A DNA stretch of 64,000 bases from Symbiopectobacterium purcellii_A (GTDB lineage: Bacteria > Pseudomonadota > Gammaproteobacteria > Enterobacterales > Enterobacteriaceae): assembly GCF_052050035.1 (NCBI RefSeq), contig NZ_CP189880.1, positions 82,953 through 146,952 of the forward strand. The letters are read 5' to 3'. Below, piece by piece: positions 1-7,646 of this stretch (its first letter is position 1; each line of letters starts with the position of its first letter). A program made the position numbers and the translations under genes. Under the pieces are notes generated by a model. It saw only the letters and a list, made by a program, of their open reading frames with translations, searched no databases and had not been told where the DNA came from.

Positions 1-921
1 GGTGATGGGGTTAACCAGGCCACCATCGCCCGGGAACTGGAGCTTCCTCGTTCTACCATCAGCAGGGAGCTCAGACGCAATACCGACGCCGCTTTCAACG
101 GGGTCTATTCCTGCAGAAGGGCCGAAACGTTGGCCAGAGGGCGGCGGCAGAAAACACGGCCGGACAGCGTGATTAACCAGCTTGAACCGCACATTCAGGA
201 CTTTATCAGAACGGCGCTGTCTACCCACACCTCACCTAAGGTCATCAGTGGGCGCCTGGTCCTGGAATTTGACCTGTCCGTCAGCAAGAACTCGCTCTAT
301 CGCTATATCCAGCAGGAGCGCCGGGCCGGTGGTGAGCTGTATCAGCAGCTCCCTCATCGAGGTAAACGGTATAACTATCAGACCGATGAGAACAAACGCG
401 GTCCTATTCCCAACCGTGTTGGCATTGAGCAGCGGCCGGCCGTTGCTGACCTCAAGCAGGAACCCGGGCATTTCGAGATTGACACCATCTTTGGCAAAGA
501 TCAGAAATCATTCCTGCTGACGGTGGTCGATAAAGCCGTCAAGCTGGTCATCATTCGCAAACTGCCCAACAAGCGAGCAGAGACAGTGGTAGCGGCCTTC
601 AGGGGCATCGTTGCCAATACCTTCTGCGAGTTTAAAACCCTGACTGCTGACAACGGTTCTGAATTTTCCCAGCACGGGGAAATTACAAAAGTCACGGGGG
701 CACCGGTCTACTTTGCCCGGCCATATCATTCCTGGGAACGCGGGTTGAATGAGCATACCAACGGGCTGATACGACGTTTTTACCCGAAGGGAACGGACTT
801 CAATTATGTCACCCATCGCAAGGTTGCAGCACTCGAACACCTGCTCAATACGCGAGGCCGAAAATCGCTGGGTTATCGTTCTCCAAATGAGGTATTTTTA
901 ACGCACTTACAGGCGGCATAA
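1..921 (+). CDS. IS30-family transposase, 5' partial at window edge
   Basis: The reading frame is open from base 1 and ends at 921, giving 306 residues. Comparison with the complete 324-residue copy at 7686-8660 shows that only the first 18 residues are missing beyond the window edge. An N-terminal helix-turn-helix region (ARELELPRSTISREL) for end binding is followed by an rve-type DDE catalytic core with EIDTIFG and TADNGSEF, then the glutamate region around WERGLNEHTNG. The enzyme cuts and joins the element's own ends. Differences from the full copy are single substitutions (for example FRGIVA against FRDIVA and FDLSVS against FGLSVS). Whether this copy is active depends on the unseen left end. 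Confidence 0.9.
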   Translation, partial: GDGVNQATIARELELPRSTISRELRRNTDAAFNGVYSCRRAETLARGRRQKTRPDSVINQLEPHIQDFIRTALSTHTSPKVISGRLVLEFDLSVSKNSLYRYIQQERRAGGELYQQLPHRGKRYNYQTDENKRGPIPNRVGIEQRPAVADLKQEPGHFEIDTIFGKDQKSFLLTVVDKAVKLVIIRKLPNKRAETVVAAFRGIVANTFCEFKTLTADNGSEFSQHGEITKVTGAPVYFARPYHSWERGLNEHTNGLIRRFYPKGTDFNYVTHRKVAALEHLLNTRGRKSLGYRSPNEVFLTHLQAA

Positions 922-960
922 TGCCCTACCGTTTTGTTGCGTTTCGACTGGGAATGGGGC
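1..960 (+). mobile_element. IS30-family element, copy A1 (cut by window edge)
   Basis: This is the right part of an IS30-family element, nearly identical to the complete 1103-bp copy at 7647-8749. The terminal inverted repeat is visible at about 926-960, ending in GACTGGGAATGGGGC. The left end lies outside the window. The end at 960 abuts a truncated IS256-type transposase gene, so the insertion or a later adjacent deletion removed the rest of that gene. Confidence 0.9.
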
Positions 961-1092
961 ATTCACCCAAAAGCTCCTGAGGGGAGTGGCAATCCTGAAG
1001 CAGTTGGTCAATAAGTTCGTTGCTGATAGGCATTTTTTGTCCTCTGAAGGTTTTCCTCAAAATGCCATTTACACAGATCTTTTTACACTCTC
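961..1092 (-). pseudogene. 5' end fragment of a second type of IS256-family element
   Basis: On the minus strand the first 23-24 residues of a transposase are present (MPISNELIDQLLQDCHSP...), starting with the ATG at 1033-1031. This N-terminus is typical of one branch of IS256-family transposases and differs from the MDEKQLQAL branch elsewhere in the window. The coding sequence stops abruptly at the IS30 end at 960/961. Upstream, 1064-1092 reads as a terminal repeat (GAGAGTGTAAAAAGATCTGT on the minus strand), which resembles the end at 17780 (GAGTCTGTAAAG...). That suggests this piece and the C-terminal piece at 17780-18161 come from the same kind of element. Confidence 0.7.
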
Positions 1093-1136
1093 GATCCGGC
1101 GATCCCCTGAAAGTTCGATTTATCCAACAAAGCCCC
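1093..1136. mobile_element. possible IS903-like end remnant
   Basis: Read on the minus strand, this stretch begins GGGCTTTGTTGGATAAATCG, close to the GGCTTTGTTGAATAAATC terminus of IS903-group elements. No transposase accompanies it. The assignment rests on about 18 bases only. Confidence 0.35.
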
Positions 1137-1162
1137 ACTACAACATTCCCCCGCGTCGATAT

Positions 1163-1411
1163 TCAGGCGGTGTGATGTGATCGCTGAGTGATATCACTGC
1201 GACCAGCAATAAGCCCGTCTACGGAAATATCTTCGTCCAATTCATCCCAGTGAATCCCCCGCGCACTCAGTTCAAAGCGTTCACGCTGCTCCGGGCTGGC
1301 GTGCATGAGTTTCGGTAACCATGCCAGCGGCACGCCCAGCGTGCGGGCGTCACTAAGCGTCACCCACATGTTGTATTCATCAAACCGTACTGCCTTAGGC
1401 GAAACGCTCAT
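1163..1411 (-). CDS. DUF2442 domain protein
   Basis: The 82-residue product (MSVSPKAVRFDEYNMWVTL...) matches the DUF2442 family: small proteins that often sit beside a DUF4160 partner and sometimes resemble toxin-antitoxin partners. The conserved elements visible are the strand pair around VRFDEYNMWVTLSDARTLGVPL, a helix with SPEQRERFELSARGIHW, and the terminal DELDEDISVDGLI. A longer open frame to 1465 exists, but the ATG at 1411 is chosen because it begins one base after the stop of the upstream coiled-coil gene (TAA-C-ATG) and matches the family N-terminus. No DUF4160 gene is adjacent. Its biochemical role is not established. The tight coupling suggests co-expression with the upstream gene. 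Confidence 0.75.
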   Translation of the reverse strand: MSVSPKAVRFDEYNMWVTLSDARTLGVPLAWLPKLMHASPEQRERFELSARGIHWDELDEDISVDGLIAGRSDITQRSHHTA

Positions 1412-1412
1412 G

Positions 1413-1715
1413 TTAGGCCCCGGTAAATAACTTAAGCAGGGTTGCCACCAATGCCGCCTGTGCAATAAGCAATCCCGCCACCCATTTAATGATGTCGGAT
1501 TTAGTCGTTTCTATTTTTGTATCTACATCAGACCTTATTTTACTAAGCTGCATCTCAATATTTTTTTCCAACGTCACTATATCGAGTTTGGTAGCCAAGC
1601 GGTTTTCTATCAGATTGGCCTGTTCCTGCGCGAGGATTTCCGCCTGAGCTTCAGGCATTCCTGCGGTTGTCAGTTTTTTAACAAAAGCATGGGTATCAAA
1701 AACAAGCGTTGCCAT
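1413..1715 (-). CDS. DUF1640-like coiled-coil protein with C-terminal membrane anchor
   Basis: The 100-residue product (start MATLVFDTHAFVKKL) has an N-terminal helix, a family-typical GMPEAQAEIL segment, a heptad-rich coiled coil (about residues 35-75) and a hydrophobic C-terminal segment (WVAGLLIAQAALVATLLKLF) likely to span or anchor in the membrane. This layout is that of DUF1640 coiled-coil proteins common on plasmids and in phage-like regions. Their function is unknown. The start overlaps the 3' end of the upstream recombinase gene by 20 bases in another frame, and the stop lies one base before the DUF2442 start. All three genes are therefore probably co-transcribed. Confidence 0.7.
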   Translation of the reverse strand: MATLVFDTHAFVKKLTTAGMPEAQAEILAQEQANLIENRLATKLDIVTLEKNIEMQLSKIRSDVDTKIETTKSDIIKWVAGLLIAQAALVATLLKLFTGA

Positions 1716-2277
1716 GATGATCCTCAGTGTTTGAATTGATGATGCGATATAAAGTGGCTCGCCCAACTGCCAGTCGTCTGGCAATGGCGTCCATTGATAA
1801 TCCCTGCTCCCGCAGCGCGATTATTTCTTCCGCTGAGGCTTCTGCGCGGGGTCGGCCAAATTTCTTTCCTTTCTCTCTTGCTTTAATGATCCCTTCATCC
1901 CTGCGCTCTGCAATAAGCTCTCGTTCCATCTGTGCAATACTGGCGATGATTGCCAAAACTCCCTTCTGGGTGGCGGTCATCACATCATTGAAGCGCATCC
2001 CTTCTTTGTGGAATTCTACGGTAATGCCCTGCGCCGTCAGACTTTCGACGATTTTGACAGCATCCCCGGCTCCAGAGCGACACACCCTGTCCAACGAGTG
2101 AATGTGCAGTTCATCACCTTCACGCAAATAATTCAGACAGGCCTGCCAGACCGGACGGTTCACCGTTTTTGCCGAACACTTCTCATCAAACATCTTGTCG
2201 AGAGTGACGCCACTTAACTGTCTGTCGAGATGCTGATCGCGGCTGGAGACTCTTCTGTAACCCACTTTTGCCATCAT
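1696..2277 (-). CDS. Serine recombinase (resolvase/invertase family)
   Basis: The 193-residue protein is a small serine recombinase. The catalytic serine is in GYRRVSSRDQ near the N-terminus. The conserved arginines sit in LDRVCRSG, and the E-helix follows with IIASIAQMERELIAERRDEGI. The C-terminal region (GLSMDAIARRLAVGRATLYRII) is a helix-turn-helix DNA-binding domain. Such enzymes resolve cointegrates or invert DNA at paired short sites. Two ATG codons occur in tandem at the start. The promoter region directly upstream holds a pair of 10-bp inverted repeats that could be its binding site. It is a different recombinase from those at 6866 and 51989. Confidence 0.9.
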   Translation of the reverse strand: MMAKVGYRRVSSRDQHLDRQLSGVTLDKMFDEKCSAKTVNRPVWQACLNYLREGDELHIHSLDRVCRSGAGDAVKIVESLTAQGITVEFHKEGMRFNDVMTATQKGVLAIIASIAQMERELIAERRDEGIIKAREKGKKFGRPRAEASAEEIIALREQGLSMDAIARRLAVGRATLYRIINSNTEDHHGNACF

Positions 2278-2315
2278 TCTATCTCAATAGTTCTAAGATA
2301 AATTGATAATAGTGA

Positions 2316-2381
2316 ATCAAAAGTAAAAAACAATAGTTTTGAGAAAGTATTTCATCAAATCCCCAAAAGGATACTTTTGAT
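2316..2381. promoter_or_regulatory. Candidate res/operator site for the serine recombinase
   Basis: Inverted 10-bp arms ATCAAAAGTA (2316-2325) and TACTTTTGAT (2372-2381) lie in an AT-rich stretch immediately upstream of the divergent end of the recombinase gene. Resolvases commonly bind such repeats in their own promoters and use them as recombination sites. The function here is inferred from position and symmetry only. Confidence 0.45.
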
Positions 2382-2423
2382 ACAGTAGTAGTGGTTATGT
2401 TTTCAGCTACAAAATATCAAGCG

Positions 2424-2713
2424 CGGCCCTCATCTACCAGATGTGGAACTATCTGCGCAGGAGGCAGGCTGGCGAACCGCGGCTCATGGCAGATGGCCAG
2501 AATCTGCCGTTCTTCTTCAGCACTGAGTTTATTTTTCGGCACGGGCCGTGGCCGTGGCGTTATGGCTCGTCGGTCGTCGGGCACCTGTTTCCAACGCTGT
2601 AGCGTTCGTTCGCTCAACCCCACACTGCAGCAGGCTTTGCTCACCCTGGCGCCGGCATTTACGGCTTCCTGCACTATCGCCATCAACCGTAGCCTGTCAG
2701 TGGTACGCGTCAT
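2424..2713 (-). pseudogene. IS3-family transposase OrfB, N-terminal fragment
   Basis: About 96 residues of OrfB (MTRTTDRLRLMAIVQ...) remain, matching the intact 345-residue OrfB at 23454-24491 up to LVDEGR. They cover the leading helix-turn-helix (ACCSVGLSERTLQRW). The DDE catalytic domain is absent. The break lies near 2424, beside unrelated AT-rich DNA. Confidence 0.85.
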
Positions 2714-3192
2714 TCGTCCCCGCTTTCCTGGTCGAACAACGCTTTGAACTTTTTTTCCAGTATCAACAGCGCAGCAGCTTCTGCCAGCGCCTTATCCTTG
2801 CGGGCTATTTCACGGTTAAGCTGTTGAATGTCCTTTTGCTGTTTTTTGACGATCACTTTTTCTTCCCGCTGGCTGGTCTGCATAAATTGCTCCTTCCACT
2901 GCTGTATCTGCTCAGGATAAAGGCCTTTACGGCGACAATATTCGGCAATAGCGTGTGCAGACAGAGGTGCCGTTTCAACGAGAACGGCAAAGCGCGCTTC
3001 CTGCGACCATTCTTGAGACGGTTTATCTCCCGCCTCTGCAGCCTGGTTAGGAATTCCGGCTTGAGCACGCCAAGCATAAAGCGTATTGGTTGGGATCCCT
3101 TCAGAACGGGCGATCTGAACAACTGACTGGTTATGCGGTGGCATCATTCTGGCGATCACAGCTGCTTTACGCTCGGGTGAATAAGTCTTCAT
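2710..3192 (-). CDS. IS3-family transposase OrfA (helix-turn-helix subunit)
   Basis: The 160-residue product (MKTYSPERKAAVIARMMPP...) is an IS3-family OrfA. It has an N-terminal helix-turn-helix (QSVVQIARSEGIPTNTLYAW), a second related segment around SAHAIAEYCRRKGLYPEQIQQW, and a C-terminal leucine-rich coiled coil (IQQLNREIARKDKALAEAAALL) used for multimerisation. Its stop overlaps the start of orfB (ATGA at 2713-2710). It is intact, but the catalytic partner is truncated in this copy, so any OrfA made here could only act with OrfB from another copy. Confidence 0.85.
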   Translation of the reverse strand: MKTYSPERKAAVIARMMPPHNQSVVQIARSEGIPTNTLYAWRAQAGIPNQAAEAGDKPSQEWSQEARFAVLVETAPLSAHAIAEYCRRKGLYPEQIQQWKEQFMQTSQREEKVIVKKQQKDIQQLNREIARKDKALAEAAALLILEKKFKALFDQESGDE

Positions 3193-3388
3193 TATTGTCG
3201 TATCCTGCCCCCTGATTTTTTTCAGTTAGAGGCGACAACTACCCTGACATAGGGGGAGATTACCAATAACTGACTTTCTACGCTGGTAATCCCGTAGAAG
3301 TAATTTGGCAGCCTTCACAGTAGAAAGCACCGTAGAGAGGCTTACAGGTGCCTTAAAATCGATTCCTGCGAGGTATCTCTAAGTGATA

Positions 3389-3453
3389 TGTCAGTGCAAA
3401 TTGAAATCTGACCCACTGTGCCGAAGTAAAACTAACCCACCTGCTTCTGTTTT
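3389..3453. mobile_element. Possible IS21-like terminal remnant
   Basis: TGTCAGTGCAAATTGAAATC is followed by spaced CTGACCCAC and CTAACCCACC motifs, resembling the multi-repeat ends of IS21-family elements. No istAB genes follow. The rest of 3250-3748 shows no supportable coding sequence. The same remnant is present in the right arm (about 51809-51873). Confidence 0.35.
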
Positions 3454-3748
3454 TGGGTAATCTATGCCGCAGGCATGGAAGGCGCGAAAATTGCTTACAG
3501 ATGCGTACAGGAGCTTTAGCGCGCCGATACGTGAGCGTAGCGAACCCTGAAGCCCCATATGCCCACGGACTGCCCTTCGCGCTGCTAAGCCGGTTTTTAA
3601 CGGAGTTTCAGCCCGCACTGCTTTCTACCTGTCGCTACCGATATTTTCCAACTGACCGTATTAAACAACTCAGAAAAGATCACTCTGACAGCGCTAAATC
3701 TTAAGTTACATCCTGCGGTACAATCCAACATCAAAAACAGGTTAATTT

Positions 3749-4888
3749 ATGGACGAAAAACAGTTGCAGGCCCTGGCTAACGAACTGGCCAAAAATCTCA
3801 AAATCCCTGACGATCTCAACCAGTTCGATCGCCTGCTGAAAAAAATCAGCGTCGAGGCGGCGACCAACGCCCGCAACGGCTATACCCAAAAGACGGTTAT
3901 CACTGACGATGGCCCGCTGGAGCTGCGTACACCGCGCGATCGTGATGGCTCTTGCGAACCGCAACTGGTTAAGAAAAACCAGACCCGGATCACCGGGATG
4001 GATAACCAGATTTTATCGTTGTACGCCAAAGGGATGACCACCCGCGAGATAGCACAGCGTTCAAAGAGCTGTATGACGCTGATGTCTCTCCGGCGCTGGT
4101 CTCGAAGGTCACCGACGCCGTAATGGAGCAGGTTACCGAATGGCAGAGTCGTCCACTGGACGCAGTCTATCCCATTGTTTATCTTGACTGTATCGTCCTG
4201 AAGGTCCGGCAGGACAGTCGCGTCATCAATAAATCCGTGTTCCTGGCCCTGGGTATCAACATCGAAGGCCAGAAAGAACTGCTGAGTATGTGGCTGGCTG
4301 AAAACGAGGGCGCGAAATTCTGGCTCAATGTGCTGACAGAACTAAAAAACCGCGGCCTGAACGATATCCTCATCGCCTGTGTCGACGGTCTGAAAGGCTT
4401 CCCGGACGCCATCAACACGGTGTATCCGGAAGCCCGTATCCAGCTGTGCATCGTACATATGGTGCGCAACAGCCTGCGGTTCGTCTCCTGGAAGGACTAC
4501 AAAGCCGTCACCCGTGACCTGAAAGCCATCTATCGGGCCCCCACGGAAGAAGCAGGCCAGCAAGCGCTGGAAGCGTTCGCCAGCGCCTGGGACAGTCGCT
4601 ACCCGCAGATAAGTCGGAGCTGGCAGTCAAACTGGGCCAACCTGGCGACGTTCTTCGCTTACCCGGCGGACATCCGCAAGGTTATCTACACGACGAATGC
4701 CATAGAGTCGCTGAACAGCGTGATCCGGCATGCCATCAGTGTTCCCGACGGACGACGCAGTGAAAAAGGTGGTGTGGCTGGCAATCCAGGCAGCATCACA
4801 GAAATGGACGATGCCGCTGAGGGACTGGCGTATGGCGATGAGCCGCTTTATTATCGAGTTCGGTGACCGCCTGGACGGTCACTACTGA
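3749..4888 (+). pseudogene. IS256-family transposase, degenerate (left arm)
   Basis: The frame starts like the intact 402-residue transposase at 43952 (MDEKQLQALANELAKNL) but carries three lesions. Eighteen codons (LNAEMTHHLGYDKNQPRP) are missing after VEAA. One base is lost in the run coding for REIAAAF (about 4053), which shifts the frame. Eleven bases are lost near 4737, which destroys the C-terminus. The catalytic aspartates (YLDCIVL, CVDGLKG) and the glutamate (TNAIESLN) are still readable in pieces. The first two lesions are shared with the right-arm copy at 50363-51513, whereas the 11-bp loss is only here. The element's right end (GGCATTTACACAGAATCGTG..) is at about 4922; its left end is lost. 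Confidence 0.92.
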
Positions 4889-5355
4889 GAAAAGGCATTT
4901 ACACAGAATCGTGTACAGGCTCAATTTTACGGAATCGTAGACCCTTTATTGATGATACCTTCTTACTCCTTAGCGCCGGTCTTTGGAATTTCCATCTCAG
5001 AACAGCGTAAAATTTACTTCAATCACCGAAACACCCTTATTTCACTATTAAGCAACACGCTTACTGAATGTAACCGTGACTCCTCTCAACATGATGGCTC
5101 ATCATCTCATGCTTTTCATGGCGTAACGGTCGGTGCTGTAGTGCTCTCGGTCTGTTGTTTTGCCCTAATATCTTTGGCGGGGTTCGAGTACCAATCGTGT
5201 GAAAAACCACGCTAAGAAAGTATCCAACTGTTTTACATGAATAATATTGAAGGAAGGCGCGTCAGCTTTTTAAAAAATCACGCTTTTCGCGTAGCTTTCT
5301 TATTTATCGAAACAATTATGACCATTGGGCTTAAGTTGCTTTGCCGCCATTCAAG
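4889..5355. other. Intergenic stretch, no supportable gene
   Basis: Beyond the IS256 end (4922) this region contains an 88-codon open frame (4949-5215) with low-complexity, Ser/His-rich composition and no recognisable domain. It is not called as a gene. The same stretch occurs in the right arm at 49896-50328. Confidence 0.5.
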
Positions 5356-5541
5356 TTAATCAGCATTTCTGTCACGAGTCAGGCGCATCCAGTTATTGTG
5401 AGCAAAAGCTGCTTTGCCAGTTTCATCAAGATTACATTTTTCCAGAAATTGCCTCGCATCATTACCGGGGCGATATTGAAATGGATAATCAGTAGAAAAA
5501 AGAATACGCTCCTCACCTACTATCGCTACAGCTCTGTCCAA
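5356..5541 (-). pseudogene. Amidohydrolase, C-terminal remnant
   Basis: On the minus strand about 60 residues (DRAVAIVGEERILFSTDYPF... to NNWMRLTRDRNAD, stop at 5356) match the C-terminus of amidohydrolase_2 metal-dependent hydrolases (the ACMSD-like family). The ILFSTDYPF strand carries the family's metal-binding aspartate, and GNW/NNWMRL is the usual last helix. The gene is cut by the MITE that ends at 5559. The open frame begins with a TTG in mid-domain, so it is not an authentic start. The catalytic histidines are gone. Confidence 0.75.
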
Positions 5542-5558
5542 AAAATGAGGAAGGAACA

Positions 5559-5747
5559 GGCTTTGTTGAATAATTTAACCGTTTGATTTACATCTTCTTT
5601 AGTTAGAATGCATTTACAGAGAATGTATTTTGTTAGAACGACAAATCAAATAGTTAGCACAATAAAAAACATTCCGAGAGGAAAAATTAGTCGTTGAAAT
5701 TTTATAATGCTTATATAAATAAGTATCTTAAATTATTCAACAAAGCC
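5559..5747. mobile_element. 189-bp MITE with IS903-like ends
   Basis: The termini are inverted copies of GGCTTTGTTGAATAATTTAA, and the element is flanked by a perfect 9-bp direct repeat GAAGGAACA (5550-5558 and 5748-5756). End sequence and duplication length fit the IS903 group of the IS5 family. The 189-bp interior is AT-rich and has no transposase. The same insertion is present in the right arm (49504-49692). Confidence 0.9.
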
Positions 5748-5784
5748 GAAGGAACATACCACTCGCCGTAACATACAGATTTTC

Positions 5785-5814
5785 CCTGGCCATCAGTATA
5801 CGCTGATGGCCAGG
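5785..5814 (-). terminator. Hairpin downstream of the Rpn gene
   Basis: CCTGGCCATCAG and CTGATGGCCAGG form a perfect 12-bp stem with a 6-base loop, 23 bp beyond the stop of the minus-strand Rpn gene. There is only a weak T-run on the minus strand, so it may be a terminator or an mRNA-stabilising stem. It is conserved in the right arm at 49437-49466. Confidence 0.6.
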
Positions 5815-5837
5815 CAGGGCGTGTCAGGAAAGGATGA

Positions 5838-6791
5838 CTAATGGCGGATTTGTGCCAGGTCGTCTTCAGTCAGGCCGGTCATTTTCATGACGGTGTTGTG
5901 GTCGAGGCCATTCTGCAGCATGGTACGGGCGACTTCGAGTTTACCTTCGAATTTACCTTCGAGCTTGCCTTCGTTGCGGCCTTTTTCAATACCACGTTGC
6001 TCACCGAGCTGAATGCCCTTCTCGATGCCCTTCTGTTCGAGCTGTTGTGCGATGGTCATAAGTGCGTCTCCGTGTTGCGGCACACGCTGTGCCAGTTCGC
6101 GTACAAAGGCTTCGGCGTCGGATGTTTCGCCTGCCTGCAGAATATAGTGTACCAGTGATATCACCTGCGATGAAGACAGATATCCGGCCAGTAAAAGGGG
6201 CGCCAGCCGATCGACCAGTTCTGCCAGATCCCGCTGATGAATATGTTTCTGCAGTAATGTCAGTGCAGCCATACTGCGATGATCGGCGATTTCATCATCC
6301 GGAATGACGGTCACATCAACCAGCGGGAAAGCATTGCTGTAGAGTTTGCCAGCCAGAGCCGGATCGTCAAACTCATCCAGCCAGCGGGTGGAGTACGGAT
6401 ACGGGCTGCGTTTACCGGTATAGAACAGTACCGGTATCACCAGTGGCAGTGTCTTATGGCCAGCGTCGAGATGACGCTGCATGGCGGCCACCGCATAGCG
6501 GATAAGGCGAAAGGCCATATGCCTGTCGGGCGTCGACTGGTGCTCCACAAGAACGTGAATGTATCCATCGCCGGCAGAGGTTTTCAGGCTGTAGAGCACG
6601 TCGCTGAAATACTGGCGCAGATCATCCTCAACGAACGAGCCGGACTCCAGTTTCAGCGTGCTGAGATCGCAGACCGCGCGTAGTTCCGCAGGCAGGTGGA
6701 TTTCCATGAAATCCCTGGCAATATCCGGCTGCGTCAGGAACTGCCGGAACGTGGCATCGTGAGGCGTGGGCGTCGTGTTTTTCTTCTTCAT
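5838..6791 (-). CDS. rpn: Rpn-family recombination-promoting nuclease (left copy)
   Basis: The 317-residue product belongs to the Rpn/YhgA-like family (Transposase_31, PD-(D/E)XK nuclease fold). These proteins cut DNA and stimulate RecA-independent gene exchange. Family landmarks are PHDATFRQFL at the N-terminus, the catalytic strand FSDVLYSLK, VLVEHQSTPD, LPLVIPVLFYTG and the C-terminal helical region. The C-terminus has a tandem EGK(L/F) repeat (GRNEGKLEGKFEGKLE), one 12-bp unit shorter than in the right copy. The ATG at 6791 is chosen, with AGGA seven bases upstream; the open frame extends 23 codons further but lacks family similarity. Downstream lies a strong hairpin, upstream a serine resolvase in the same direction. 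Confidence 0.88.
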   Translation of the reverse strand: MKKKNTTPTPHDATFRQFLTQPDIARDFMEIHLPAELRAVCDLSTLKLESGSFVEDDLRQYFSDVLYSLKTSAGDGYIHVLVEHQSTPDRHMAFRLIRYAVAAMQRHLDAGHKTLPLVIPVLFYTGKRSPYPYSTRWLDEFDDPALAGKLYSNAFPLVDVTVIPDDEIADHRSMAALTLLQKHIHQRDLAELVDRLAPLLLAGYLSSSQVISLVHYILQAGETSDAEAFVRELAQRVPQHGDALMTIAQQLEQKGIEKGIQLGEQRGIEKGRNEGKLEGKFEGKLEVARTMLQNGLDHNTVMKMTGLTEDDLAQIRH

Positions 6792-6865
6792 CAGTCCTGG
6801 CCCTGAAAAATAATCTGCATATGTTACCACACCACCGGAGTCTGTTTGCCGGGAAGTCATCCCGG

Positions 6866-7516
6866 TTATTCATTCCGGGTATTACCGGTCTCCGGTTCCA
6901 CCTTCTGAGCATTGCAGACCCGGATTACTGTCATTTTAGAAACGCCGGCCAGACGTGCGGTTTCGCGTAAGGATTTACCGTGAGCCAGGCGCAGTGTGCG
7001 TATCAGTTCGTGTTTCTGCACATCGGCTACTCTGCCCCGGTATTTGCCCTCGGTTTTCGCTTTACTGATCCCTTCCGCCTGGCGGCGTCTTCGGTCTTCA
7101 TAGTCCTTTCTGGCAATGGCGGCCAGCATATCGAGCATCATCCCGTTCACGGCTTTCAGCATGCTGCGGGTAAAATCATCACTGATGACGCTGGTCAGCG
7201 CCAGATGGCTGGTTGGCAGGTCAAGACTGACGATGGCCAGCTGTTTATCAGTGATTTGCTTTCGCAGAGTTTCCCAGCCAGCGTCATCCAGCCGGGAGAG
7301 GCGGTCGACCTGTTCAGTCAGAATGACATCACCGGGTTCTGCCTCTTCCAGTAGTCGTAGCAGCTCGGGGCGGTTCATTGTGGTACAGGAGACATTATCG
7401 ACATACCAGCCAGCGATACGCTGGCCATGCTGACGGGCAAATGTTTTCAGAGCATTTTTTGCACGGGTAGCATCCTGCTCTGATGTTGATGCGCGCAGGT
7501 ATCCAAAAATGAGCAT
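6866..7516 (-). CDS. Serine recombinase (plasmid resolvase type, left copy)
   Basis: The 216-residue protein has the resolvase N-domain (FGYLRASTSEQDATRAKNAL) with the likely nucleophile serine in RASTSEQD, an arginine-rich catalytic strand (VDRLSRLDDAGW) and a long E-helix (MLAAIARKDYEDRRRRQAEG). A helix-turn-helix (KSLRETARLAGVSKMTVIRV) lies at the C-terminus. Enzymes of this type act as multimer resolution systems on large plasmids. It is identical in sequence to the copy at 47723-48373. The promoter side contains several short inverted repeats that may be its res site. The Rpn gene follows 74 bases downstream on the same strand. Confidence 0.9.
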   Translation of the reverse strand: MLIFGYLRASTSEQDATRAKNALKTFARQHGQRIAGWYVDNVSCTTMNRPELLRLLEEAEPGDVILTEQVDRLSRLDDAGWETLRKQITDKQLAIVSLDLPTSHLALTSVISDDFTRSMLKAVNGMMLDMLAAIARKDYEDRRRRQAEGISKAKTEGKYRGRVADVQKHELIRTLRLAHGKSLRETARLAGVSKMTVIRVCNAQKVEPETGNTRNE

Positions 7517-7529
7517 TTTCCACCCTTAT

Positions 7530-7640
7530 GGTCACGTTTAAGTGGTCGCGTTATTTATGGTATCACTTATATGGTCACATTGATATGGAACAGCATACCA
7601 GATATCGGTATGGCTGAGGTATACCCCAATGTGAACGTGT
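7530..7640. promoter_or_regulatory. Candidate res site / promoter of the resolvase (left)
   Basis: This gap upstream of the resolvase contains repeated GGTCAC/GTGACC boxes (around 7529 and 7572), TGGTATCACTTAT, and the palindromic pair GGTATGGCTGAGGTATACC at about 7608-7626. Such clustered half-sites are typical of resolvase sub-sites. It is duplicated at 47599-47709. Confidence 0.5.
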
Positions 7641-7646
7641 AGGCAC

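Larger units (their letters stand above)
2424..3249 (-). mobile_element. IS3-family element, truncated (type C)
   Basis: The left end (3249, minus-strand TGTCAGGGTAGTTGTCGCC), the complete first gene and the start of the second gene are present. The element stops inside orfB at about 2424. The other copy of this element type, at 21115-24519, shows the full structure. Both copies have the same CCCCCTA just outside the left end, so the flank may be part of a shared ancestral context. Confidence 0.85.
3256..7646 (+). repeat. Left arm of a 4.4-kb inverted repeat
   Basis: This arm is the near-perfect reverse complement of 47593-52006. Length differs by 23 bp, fully explained by an 11-bp deletion in the IS256-type pseudogene near 4737 and a 12-bp repeat-unit difference in the Rpn gene. 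A few substitutions are also visible (for example FEYQS against FDYQS). The arm ends exactly at the IS30 element (7647). At its other end it begins with the last codons of the resolvase that is intact at 51989-52555, and it is cut there by the IS3 fragment. The region 3256-3748 holds no convincing gene. Confidence 0.95.

Noticed and set aside
4949..5215. 88-codon open frame (also at 50036-50302)
   Set aside because: No domain, low-complexity composition, no ribosome-binding site of note; lies between IS remains. Its presence in both arms is due to the duplication, not to conservation.
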